64,000 bases of DNA, from assembly GCF_020379485.1 (NCBI RefSeq), contig NW_026015745.1, positions 62,001-126,000 of the forward strand, read 5' to 3'. Position 1 is the stretch's first letter, and every line of letters begins with the position of its first letter. The stretch comes from Brassica napus. Lineage: Eukaryota > Streptophyta > Magnoliopsida > Brassicales > Brassicaceae. Both the position numbers and the translations under genes were made by a program. Shown here piece by piece: positions 35,601 to 46,604 of this stretch. Below the pieces are notes generated by a model. It searched no databases. It was given only the letters and a program-made list of their open reading frames with translations, and was not told the origin of the DNA.

Positions 35601-37169
35601 CAGCCCAAAGTAAACGTTCGTATAATTCCATTTCAAAATGTTTCTATGTTTTTTGTGTTGTCTACCGAGTGTATATGACGCATCAGTATAAGAAATGTTC
35701 TAGTTTAAAATCCTCTATTTTATTTACGCATAAGATATCAAATTGAAAGGCACAAATGCTTAATACAGTTCAGTTCACGATGAAATAAGATAACAATAAT
35801 ATACTAGTTTAGTAATCCTCTTTCTGTTTCACAAAAATACTGTAGATGTTTTAGAAAAAATATTTATTTTACAAAAATAGATATTTTATGTTTTCAATGA
35901 AAATTTATAAATTTCAAAAAAAATAATTGCTTTTATTAAAATACTATTGGTTAAAAGTTATTAAAAACTAAAAAATTATAAAAAATGATACATTTATTAT
36001 AGTGATTTAATGTGTTTTTTAATATACCTGAAAATGTTAGAAAAATTATCTTCATAGGAGTAGTTAATTTCATCATGCACGTTACATGTGTAGTTAGCAA
36101 GTCATATCTTCTATTGAGAAAATATTCTTGGAAGACCAAATGTATAATGAAAAAGAAACACAAGTTGAGCATTCAAAATACATATAAAGTACGTACGTCG
36201 TAGCTATACACGTTTAACATAAGCATTTTAAAGTATGAATAAACAGTTTTTATAATGTGTACTATAAACAATGACATGTGAGTATGGTCCATATATGATA
36301 TATGTAAAAACTAATTAAAAACTTTAATTTTTTAAAAAAGAATTATATAGGTGCATGCATATGTAAATAATAAATAGAGATCGATTGAGATCCTGTGTGT
36401 ACTATACGAAATAAACAGCTCACGATAAAAGGGATGATTGGTCTGGTTCGATTCGCTAGCTTATACATTCTTAACATTGACCGTATTCCGGTTCGATCTA
36501 GATATTTTAAGTAATCAGTTTACAGCCAGTGAACCGGATCGATAACCGTAGCATGTCAGGTCGCAATAATCAGACGCCGTGACGAAACTGGACACGAACC
36601 TTCGAGTTTCACATTGGTCGAGGGAACAGTCAGTGGGACCCAATTTACGGGGACTGTGTCTGACCGCTTGTGACGGTAGTCTTTTGGGCGGGACCCATCA
36701 CGCATAAGAAAACAACAAACACTGATTTTCTGTATTGGTTCGTTGGATGAATCCCCAATATGTCGGCAACAATCATGCACACAAAATCTTTTTCTCTGTT
36801 TTCATTTATTTTTATTATTGTTTTGGTAAATTTTTTAATTATTTTTGGACTTGAGAAGCAAAAATTATGAAGTTTTATGGTAAGCACAGCCAGGTTGGAT
36901 ATTTATTTATTTATTTTTTGTTGAGAAGAGGATATTCAAATTCAAACCACAAGAATAAACGTTCGTTATGTTCTGTTCGCTAACGCTGACGACCAATTAC
37001 ACTTTTGCCATCGGAAATGCAACGCCGGTGAGACAACATGAACTTACATTATCAGTAACAGTGGCAAGAATCATTAACTAAGTCTAACGCTAGAAATATC
37101 AGTGGCCGCATCTTTCCCTTTGTCAGTCGTTGCAGCAAGCTTCAATAATTAAATTTGTTTTCAAAATCG
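35601..37169. other. Intergenic region with a GC-richer unassigned part
   Basis: 35601-36420 is AT-rich. 36430-36780 is more balanced in composition, with phrases such as GACCGCTTGTGACGGTAG, but has no long frame with a recognisable product. Not identified. Confidence 0.4.
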
Positions 37170-37306
37170 TTAATCCTGACTCCGCCGAAGTGTTATTTTT
37201 TATGTAATCTAATATATATAATAGATTACAATAGCCATGTTCTTTTCATAACCGCTGCGATTAGCGGTAGGAGCAAAAAATAACACTTCGGCGGAGTCAG
37301 GATTAA
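37170..37306. repeat. Perfect 32-bp inverted repeat enclosing two smaller hairpins
   Basis: The outer arms 37170-37201 and 37275-37306 are exact reverse complements. Inside are TGTAATCTA (37203-37211) with TAGATTACA (37222-37230), and ACCGCT (37251-37256) with AGCGGT (37263-37268). Together they give a cloverleaf-like fold of 137 bp. No known gene or transposon end was recognised. Confidence 0.92.
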
Positions 37307-37979
37307 TAACTTTATGTTTCTTTTCTCTAGTGTGCTGTGTATTTGAAAACAGTAACATACTAAAATAGACCAGAAGATATTCGATTTGTAGAACTAAAAC
37401 GTTTTTCCATTTAAGCAAAAAAAAAACTAAAACGTCTACCCACTAGATCTAAAATAAGAACATACGTGGTAATGAGTCATATGAGGAGCTATGCATGCAC
37501 ACGTGACGAGAGAAACATAGACTCACCACTACAGTAGAAGACTTTTAGAGTGAATTCTTCCCATTTTGAAAGGGAAGTTCTAATTTCGGCAACCGAACCT
37601 AGTCGAGAACCAACCACATGATGAGTTAGGTCCTCACGGGGTCCACACGCGAGCCCAAACCTTTGGATAAAAGTTTACATTCTACGGTCAACACGTGTTG
37701 TCGACAATTGACAAATAATTCACTTGTGTGGTGGTGGATTTTCCGTGTTTGTGCACCCACCGTAGCAATAAGAACGTGTCACGTGTGGAAACGGTGTATC
37801 ATAATAATGTACTAGCTAGGGCAAAAAAGCCCTTGGGCATATGAAGCCCATGACTATACAACCATACTAAACATGAAGTTGTGTTCCAGCATGGAAAAAC
37901 ACACATATTCAGAACAAAGTTTCTTGAGAATTCTCTACAATGATGTATGTCACACCAATTCAATTTCATGTCATATCAC
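37307..37979. other. Spacer with G-box/ABRE cluster
   Basis: ACGTG cores occur at about 37501 (CACACGTGACG), 37692 (CAACACGTGTTG) and 37780 (GTCACGTGTGG). No start codon with a credible product follows on either strand. Confidence 0.5.
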
Positions 37980-38261
37980 CAGGCCCGTTCCTCCCTTAAG
38001 GCAGCTAAAGCACAAGGCTACATAATTTTTTTTAAAAAAATAGGCCACATCTTAAATTTTGTATACAAGCTTTTTTCATTTATTTGAGTTGATATTAATA
38101 GCAAAACTGCATGATCGAGTTTCAATTTTCTAATGTTATAACTATCAAAATGACATTAAAAGAAAATTTAACTTACTTAACAAAAAAAAACAAAAAAAAT
38201 TCTATGAAGGCCATATTTTTTTGAACTGCTTTAAGCCACATAATTGTTTGGGACGGCACTG
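37980..38261. mobile_element. hAT-type MITE with 8-bp target duplication
   Basis: A 282-bp non-coding element with ends CAGGCCCGTTCC and, inverted, CAGTGCCGTCCC. It is flanked on both sides by CATATCAC (37972-37979 and 38262-38269), an exact 8-bp duplication as made by hAT transposases. It sits at the 3' end of the NRG1-like gene, whose last ten or so predicted codons come from it. Confidence 0.9.
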
Positions 38262-41200
38262 CATATCACCTCCAGATTCTCTAGATTTACCACTGAACCC
38301 GGCAATTCGCATCTCCAACATTTCCTCATCGAGATCTTCTTCAACTTCTTCTGCAGCTTCCCAATCTCTAAAGGCAGCTTTCTCAACCCCGTGCAATCAG
38401 AAATATCCAGAAACCGCAAATTTCTGAGTTCGCTAGTCGTTTCAGGCAGCTCGCAGAGATTAAAACAAGAAGCCAGCCTCAACACTTCTAGTTTACTCAA
38501 GTTGTCTATATCATTTGGAAGTCTAGAAAGCTTGTAACAGTTCGTGACGCTCAGTTTCTTCAACGAAACAACTTGAGATACCCAATACGGCACCTCATCG
38601 AGGTCGTAGCAATAGTCTATCTCAATCTCCTGTAAGCTAGGAAGAGCTTTAGAGATATCGATATCTACACATTCATAGAAAACCTCATGGAAACTACACA
38701 TAACAAAAGATATCTTCTGGAGACTGCCGAGTCGCAATTGGGGAAGGTCCAGCAAAGTAACTGAAGCTTTCTCCAATCTGATACGTTTCAGGTTTGGTAA
38801 TGAGCCGAGACACGCGAAGTTTGTTATCTTTGCAAGGGAAACACCGTGGTTTGTGATGGTCAAAACCTTTAGCTTCTTCATTCCAGCAATGATGCTTGGT
38901 AATGCATAGTCTGATGAAGAAAGATTTAGTATTAAAGCCTCAACGTTGGGGCAATCCATTTCAACCCAACTCGATGAGAACAAATCATCTGTAACCAAAA
39001 TAGAAAGACCAAACATAGTATGTAAGAAAGTCATACCTCTAGAAACAGTAGAGAAAGTGTTAAAGCTCTAAAAATTATTTGAATCTCTATGCACCAATAA
39101 GAAGTCAAATTCGTCTGGCAGGACGAAAGATGTTTTTTAAAGAGAAAAGGAATATAGTATTTTGGGTAGTATAAATGTAAGTTTAAGGGATTGTAAATAT
39201 TAATTCACATAATCAATATACAAATTCTAAACGGGTATATGACTCGATCATATTTTGTTTTTCTTAACCTCTTTTTTTGCTTTTTTCAAAGTTAATGGGC
39301 GCTTGTTCACAACAGAAAGTCCAAGTTATATTGTTAGGAACAAAAAAAAAGAGGACCCTGAAAGATTACCTGTGGAGATAGACAAGAGACGAGCATTAAT
39401 AGGCTGCCTTAGATTCGAATACCAGTCTGGAAATATGTTCTTTATGATCTTCAAATGGAGTCTTTTTGTTTCCAAGATTGATTCCAATCGGCTTTGATGG
39501 ATAGCCAGCTCCCTCAGGACATCATGTTGAGTGACTAAGATCCCATTGTAGAATCCATCTTCCTGCTCATTTTTCCTGGTAAGTAGTACATAAACAAGTT
39601 CATCAAAGTGGTACATGGTATAAGAAGGTAGCAAAGAAACAATGTTGACATATAAATAAACTTATTCCTTAAATAAACATACCCGAGAGGAATAAGTTTA
39701 AGCAGGTTCTGGGAAGCAAGGTCATTGAGGTACTTCATGTACACAATACTACTACTACTACTAGTACCGTATAGTTCCACCCATAAGTCAATTATTACCG
39801 AAGCACATATCTTTTGGTCCTCAAGAAACGAGCCCATGTCCATGAAACACTCTTTAAGATGAGGTTTCAGGGCATCGAAGCTAGGCTGCAGACGTTCTAG
39901 AATTGTTTTCCCTTCAGACCAGCTTTCGACTTGGTCTTTCCATAAATGTAGACCTCGTCCTTTAAGGGAAACACCAACTACTTCAATCACAAGCGGGAGT
40001 CCATTGCAACGTTTCAACGTCTACAAAAAAGATGGATTAGTGTTTCCACAGACATGAGCTAGAATCAGAAACTAATACCTTTTGAAGAAGATCTTCAAAC
40101 TCATATGGATTTGTGTGATGAGGCAGTGGCGATGCAAGCTGAATGAGAAGGTTCTTGGCATCTTGATGTGCCAAAGGTTTCAGATGATAAGTGGGACCAA
40201 AACTGGGAAACTCAAACTGAGAAGTGACCAAAATCTTATAATCTTGTAGGTTAATCTGAAACGTCTTAAGCAAGGATTCTGCTCCAGCAAACACATCATC
40301 AAACACCAGCAATATACCACCATTTCCTTTAAGTTCCTCTAGCAGTTTTCTTAAGCAGTTTGCTGCTTGAGAATCGTTGCTGAATGTAAGATCTTTGAAA
40401 CCGTTGTGCAGAAGTAGATGCTGTACCATGACCCTCAAGTTAGGGGTTCTTGATGTAACCCAATAGAAGATATGTTTGAACACTCCTGCCAATGGAAACA
40501 CTTTGAACAGCGTGTAAAAAAAAACACTTAACAAGTTATACCTAGGCCTTTGACTTTCGGATTTTGATTCGATTCCGGTTAGTTTTTTTTTCAATTTTGG
40601 TTTTTCGTTTTGATAGATATAGGAACTGTTCAGTTATTTATGAAATTTGGTTCGATTTCAACTCGGTTATTTTATCTTTCGACTCAGTTCAAGTAACAGT
40701 GTTAAGAACTGACTAATATCCGATAAATTTGGTTTCGGTTTTTCGAAGAAAATTAGATCTTTTTTTTTCAGTTTTCTCGAATCAAAGATCATGTAATTCA
40801 GATAAATTAATACATTCTGGATAAAACTATTTGGATAATTAACTCGGCCTTTTGGATAGTTAGATTTTAATATTTTGAATAAAAATATTTGGATAATTCG
40901 ATATTTGGGTAGTTTGGTTTATAAATAATATTTATAAAATATTTGGTATTTTTAAAGTTAAAAATAATTAATATTTTAGGTTGATAAACTATATTTTAGA
41001 TATTCGTATACTTATTTGATTTTCCGGTTAGTTTGGTATCAAAGATAGAACCATTCAGTTATTTTTGAACCTCAGTTTAGTTTTTCGGTTCGGTTTATAT
41101 GCCTAGGCACTTATACCTTTGATTTCTTGGTCGTGGCAAAGCTGAGCAACGAGCGTGGTCTTGCCGCAACCGGTAGGAGCGCACACCACAAGACTACCCA

Positions 41201-41705
41201 CGGAATCATCAAGGAGCTTCTTCTTAAGCTCCATCAAGGGGTAATCAAATCCAAGGAGATCCTTGTCAGGCAGGGGAACAGAACAAAGATCCGTATAAAC
41301 AGGAACGCTGAAGCCATCAATTCTCTTACATAAACCACCATCGTCCAGGGTCCTGAACTGAAGAAACTGTAGCTTAGTCTGAGAGAACTTGAGCATATCA
41401 TTAATGATTCGCTGAATCTCTCTTGTGAGGATAGGTTTCTGGAACCAAGAGACGCCTTCTATACAGGTGTTAACCACTTCACGAGCTCGAAAGAGAGTAT
41501 CAACAAGTTCCTTGAGATCCCCATAGGCAAAGTCTAGTTTCCCTTGGAAAGATTCTATCTCTTCCGACAGAGGAATTAATCTCTCCAAAGTTGATGCGAG
41601 ATCTTCGGACAAAGGTTTGAAGTCTGTGTAAACCTTAGCTGCGAAAATCAAAGTTTCCAGAAGGCTAGAGTTAAAGAGGAAACCTCTCCCAAACCAAACG
41701 CTCAT
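38231..41705 (-). CDS. RPW8-type CC-NBS-LRR helper NLR (NRG1-like), C-terminus truncated
   Basis: Five exons: 41117-41705, 40079-40485, 39683-40020, 39370-39575 and 38231-38988; 2298 nt in frame, 765 residues. An RPW8-like coiled-coil domain (residues 1 to about 150) precedes the NB-ARC with P-loop APTGCGKTTL, Walker B LLVFDDV, GLPL-type CNGLPLVIEVVG and an MHD-like QHD. Leucine-rich repeats follow (LKVLTITNHG, LEVLRLASCFNL, LRFLDISDCTGLRKLP). The sequence resembles NRG1 (At5g66900/At5g66910), which acts with EDS1-SAG101 downstream of TIR-type receptors. The family continues about 40 residues beyond NLENLEV; here that part is replaced by a hAT MITE. Even without the insert, the flanking host bases read ATA TGA, so the end may already have been lost. 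Function uncertain. Confidence 0.85.
40541..41107. mobile_element. Dispersed repeat inside NRG1-like intron 1
   Basis: Bounded by TACCTAGGC at the left and GCCTAGGCA at the right, and filled with GGTTCGGTT, TTTTCGGTT and ACCATTCAGTTATTT motifs. It explains why intron 1 is over 600 bp. Resembles 34961-35600. Confidence 0.5.
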
Positions 41706-41932
41706 TTTTGCTCTTTTTCTTTCTTTGACTGAACAAAAAACAAATAAAAAAAATTGTCGGTATAACATTTTAAAGAAGGGGAAAAGGAACTCTGTTAAAA
41801 TCAAAAGCTTCCGCTTAATTGCTAAGGAATCTCCCTTGCCGCGCTCATACGTGCGAACGTATGCCTCTCTTAATTTTGGCCTACCGGCCCACTAACATGC
41901 TTTATACAACACGGAAAAACTTATTTTGTGTA
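41706..41932 (-). promoter_or_regulatory. Proximal upstream region of the NRG1-like gene
   Basis: Contains the palindrome CATACGTgcgaACGTATG at 41846-41863. No clear TATA box was seen. Confidence 0.35.
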
Positions 41933-42243
41933 TCTGGATTCTAATTTATATGGTTAACTTCGGGTATTAATTAACAACTTCATCTTCTATCCACAATTCA
42001 ACATTCTTAAGAGCACACTGCATACGACAACCCTCATAAATTTCAAAGACAGTTGAGAAAACCTCGGTAAATATATACATGTTTGCTATTTGTCTTTTTT
42101 TTCTTAGAATTATCTAAATGTATATATTATACATCCAAAGCTATAAATATTTTATTAAGGAGATGTTACTTACTGATATGCACTACACGACTTCCTTACA
42201 ATGCTCATAAATGTATATACCTGAAACTAAATATATATAGTTT
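41933..42243. repeat. Duplicated segment, copy 1
   Basis: ATTCTAATTTATATGGTTAA through ATACCTGAAACTAAATATATA recurs, diverged, at 54028-54336 plus 54943-54971. Copy 1 lacks the MITE found in copy 2, so it shows the empty site. Confidence 0.75.
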
Positions 42244-43586
42244 AACTAGTTAGTTATTATCAATGTTGTTTGAAAATATAATTTTGTAATTAATTTATTT
42301 TGTTATTATCATTTTAGGATAGAGAATAACAAAATAATTAAAACAAAATTTTGTAGAATATTATTATTTGCAGATCTGACTTGTGAGACGTTGAGTTGTC
42401 TTCTGAAACGATACATTCCTCATATTTTTCTTCCTCCATTGAGTTTTTCAACTTTTTGTTTCTAGTTCTGCTAATTGAAGAATGTCGGTCGCTATTACTT
42501 CCTTATTGTGGAAAACTTTATTATTTTTTACTTTCCAAATATATCAAACAAGCCATGGAAAACATAGTGAAGCACAAGATATTCTATGATTTTAGGAGAA
42601 GAGACAACAATAATAGAGATAACTCGAAAAATACTCTATTCGAGATTTTAAGTTTGAAATATATATATCTTATTTTTTAGTTTTTAAAAAATGTTTTGTA
42701 TTTAAGCCAAATAATATGTTGAATAAGGTAATGTTATGATTGAAAATAATTCTAAAATGAATTTTTGGTTCATTGATTGTATGTTTTGTATTATTATTTA
42801 GAGGGAGAAATAAATATTTGGTAAAAAATATGTAGAAATTAGGAAAACATTAGCAAAATTTAATAAAAAGGAATAAAATGATGACGAGAAAAACAAGAAG
42901 AGCCCAAAAAAGATGCATAATATGTGTTGGAGAAGTTGATGTGATAATTACATATAATATTTCATAAGCATTTGTTATTACTAAATATTCATCAGTTATT
43001 TTTACATCAAATTTATGAAAATTTTACGACTAACTTTCAAACTATCTGAAGTAAAAATTTATATTTTTTAATGTTTCTAATTATTAATCAAAATTTTGAC
43101 ATTGTATATATAATGTATATTTTAATACAATATTTATATCTACAAATTCGCGGGCAACCATCTAATAGATATTACATCCTAAAGGTGTTCATGGAAATTT
43201 AGTATAATTCATTTCAACTTGTCACTGTTTGTCATGTCTATTAATCTTCTTATTGCAAATGAAAATTTAGTATAATGAGTTTAATAAAATATTGTTTAGG
43301 TATAAGATTTAATAAGATATTATGTAGAGGTTAATAATATTATATCCAAAATAAATAATTTTATTGTTATTGAGTTTGTTAGTTTAAAATTTGAGAAAAT
43401 TATGAAAACCAAAATATATTACAATAATTTTAAATATTCAGATTAGAAAATTTAGTCAGTTTACATATATAAGAGTGTCGTTTTAAAAAAAAAATGTAGT
43501 TTTCAAATTAAAATATCATGTATATGTATTTTTCAAAATTTCTCCAATAAATATGAAACCACCTGGTTATGTTGGTACCGACTAGG
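42244..43586. other. AT-rich intergenic region
   Basis: No coding sequence or RNA gene recognised. Confidence 0.4.
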
Positions 43587-44090
43587 AGCATGACTGGTGT
43601 AGCCGTAGTGGTTGCGGTTGCGGAAGTTTGTGAATGCGGGTGGTTGCGGTTTTAAGAGATTTGAACGACTGATTATGTGGTTAGAAATTAGTGTATTTGC
43701 GGGATACTTATGACTGGTTAAGCATCAAATACAATGGTTGTTAAATAATAAATTAACTATATTTACATTTTATATACTTATAAAAATATTAAACATCATA
43801 ATATTATAATAAATGTAAAAATTATATTTATAAAATTATATTTATAAAATTTATAATAAAAATTAGAATATAATAGATATATTTTAGCATTTCTATTATT
43901 TCAATTTTTTTTTTGTATTTATATTGTTTTTTAAAAAATCATCTTCCTGCAAACACTAGCTAGAGCCAGTTTTTGAATTTAAGAGATTTAGAACGGTTTG
44001 ACACGGTTTAGAACGGTTTGAGTTATTGTTGCAAAATGCCAACAACCGCTACCTACTACAGAAGCTGTGTTGCGTTTGCGAGTGGTAGCA
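43587..44090. mobile_element. Possible DNA-transposon derivative with GTGGTTGCGG motifs
   Basis: GAGCATGACTGGTGTAGCC followed by GTGGTTGCGGTTGCGG at the left, an AT core, and CAACCGCTACC with GCGTTTGCGAG at the right. The layout resembles small non-autonomous elements, but clear matching ends were not established. Confidence 0.35.
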
Positions 44091-45515
44091 GGAAAATACC
44101 CTTGGTAAAAACCTTGGTCAAAGGGCAAGAACAATGGGTCAACAAAATATGATTCGGCAAGTGCTAAATCGTCTGGGTAATGCAAGGAGATCCATATATA
44201 GACACGACACCTTGTTCTATCATGGAACCTCTCAAATTCAGTACTAGTTTCTTGAGAACTACTGAGTTCTCTATAATGTACTTCACATGACACTCGACAT
44301 AAATATGCTTAAGCCAATTTTATGATACATTTTTAATCTAATTCCATCAAAAGCACATAACTATAGACCAATTTTTAAGTCCATCAACATATATAATTAT
44401 ATTTCTCTCTGCCATTGTCTGGTCGTGAAGTAGTGACTATGACAAACAACAAACTAAATCTTTCATATTATCAAGCGGAGTCATGAAAGCACATATTTTG
44501 ATGTTTCAGATGCTGTGACTTTACATTGTCATATTTCGTAATTATTTTCCCAAGATTGGAAAAATAATCAAAGTGAAACATCGGCAATTTTAGAGGTGTT
44601 TAGATTGTTCGGAATTTAAACTAATTTGAGACCGATACTAGTTTTGAGTGAATTTGCTATATTAATTTTGGTTTGGGATTGGTTTTCAATAACATTGTAC
44701 AATAAAACTCTATAAATTAATGATTTTAGATGATTTCATATAAATGAGGCCGGTTTAAAATATGACACAAATCAATAAAATAATAAAATGATATTTTTTA
44801 GAAAATCTCATGTAAATATATAATACCATTAAATTTTAATTAATAATTCCTATATCTAGTACAGTTTATAAGAATGCAAATAATACATTGTATTGTCTGT
44901 TTTATATTCATAATGAAATTTACTTCTATGTTTTCTAAGTTTCATAATATTTTGATAGTATTTAATAAAATTATATCTAAAATACATTTAAATTGTATGC
45001 TACATATCTCATATACATAAATAAATATAATAAAATGATATGAAAAGTTGAATTTATAATTTCAATGAATATATAAACATTGGAATCAACTATTTTTGTT
45101 TGATAATTTTTTTTATTCTAAACTATAGAAATATAAAAAAGGAAACTTCTTATAAATTAATCTCTATAAATTGAGAAAATATTATAATCCCAACATTATT
45201 AGTTATAGATTTTTTAGGTGTGTAGAAGTATAAAATATTATATAAGTAGATTTGTGTTAGTCAAATTAATCTAATATACAGCAAGAAATAATAATAGCTT
45301 TACTAAATGTGGAATAGTTATAATACTACATTGCTGATCAAGATCAAAATCGGAACCAATTTAATTTCCGTTGATCAATATATAAAGAGTCAAATCTAAC
45401 AATATGTTTCAAATAATAAAGGTTATACAGCTATAAATAGGGATTGTTAATAGTGATTAGAGGTATCAAAAAGAGACAAGCATAGATAGATACACACAAG
45501 ACCAAAAAACAAAAG
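44091..45515. other. Intergenic region and promoter of the peptide gene
   Basis: AT-rich spacer. At the right end GCTATAAATAGGG (45430-45442) is a strong TATA box about 75 bp before the ATG of the Cys-rich peptide gene. A short unassigned frame on the minus strand (44293 to 44080) was not accepted as a gene. Confidence 0.5.
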
Positions 45516-45832
45516 ATGGAAAAGAAGTGTATGTGCATGTTGATGATTATGATCATTGCATTGACGATGATACCATTACCAGCGATGAGTGAAACATATG
45601 AAGCTTGTTATGATAGTTGTGTTTCCTCGTGCCAAATGTTTTCTCTCGACGTTAAGATCAAATGCATTCATGATTGTGTTAGTTCCAAATGTCATAAAGC
45701 ATATGTAATCCCCCAGTATGTATAATTCATGTATCATTGTATATATGTAATGATGTGTATGTATGTAGTATGTTGACATGTTTTTATTGGTGGCAATGGA
45801 TGTGCAGGATGGCGGCTAAAGATATATTTTAA
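45516..45832 (+). CDS. Small secreted cysteine-rich peptide (plant thionin-like family)
   Basis: Exons 45516-45715 and 45808-45832 (GT-AG) give 74 residues; without splicing the frame stops at 45725 after 69. A hydrophobic N-terminal segment rich in Met and Ile ends around PAMSETYEA, a typical signal peptide. The mature part has six cysteines spaced C-x3-C-x3-C-x10-C-x3-C-x4-C, as in plant thionin-like or other small defence and signalling peptides. A TATA box lies 75 bp upstream. Secretion to the apoplast is inferred. The precise family and the activity are not established. Confidence 0.65.
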
Positions 45833-46604
45833 GAAATTCATACATAGAGAGGTATGTTATTAAACACACATGATATTTTTAGTTTACTATGTTTTTTTAA
45901 TTATATGATTTTGAATAATAAAATTTCATCGTCATCTTCAGAATTCAACCGTTCTCAAAACATATTTTGGTCAACTTCTCAAAACATTTTATATTACACC
46001 TTTTAATTATTTTCTCATCTCGTAGATCTTAATTGTTTGAGCTGAGTCTAGATTTAGATATGGGCTTGTCCCACCCATATGCACCCAGTTTAAAGAATAT
46101 AAAGACTAAAAATGTGGAAAACTATTTTATTTTTATGTGATTTTGAGAATCTAACACTACTAAAAGCAAAATAAGAAGAGCATACAGGCTATCCACGTCG
46201 GATTTTTTATTTGGCCAATCAGGTTCTTTTTTTTTTACACGTCAGACTCGGGTTTGCCTTTTGCCCGAAGTCGAGTAAGAGATTTCGTGGGCTTCTGATT
46301 TCTCTTTGGGCTTTAAGTTTGATTCGGGCTTCTTTGTGTTTTTTGTGTATCGCGAGGAGAATCATTTAGGTGAGCCGACATCTAAACGAGAAGCTTCTCC
46401 TCACCATTACCGCTTCGTGTTCTTCGATCAAAAAGAGAACCGTAGATTCCATCGATTCAATCCTAAGCTATCAATAGTTCCGTTTCGATCAATCAATACC
46501 CCTTCATTATGATTTCTTTTCACCTCCCTCTTTTCCTCCTCTTATATAATTGATCTTCCTTCTCCGTAGAATGCAAAACCCTAGAAAAACTCAGATCTCA
46601 AGAT
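45833..46604. other. Spacer and promoter/5' UTR of RPA1-like gene
   Basis: Peptide gene 3' UTR, then the GC-richer leader of the next gene from about 46260. A frame at 46306-46512 lies in this leader and is not supported as protein. Confidence 0.45.

Noticed and set aside
43988..44293. Minus-strand frame of 101 codons next to a transposon-like block
   Set aside because: The product was not recognised, part of the frame overlaps transposon-like DNA, and no promoter or splice context supports it.
46306..46512. Frame of 68 codons before the RPA1-like gene
   Set aside because: It lies in the 5' leader, has no family match and is followed by the clear start at 46605.
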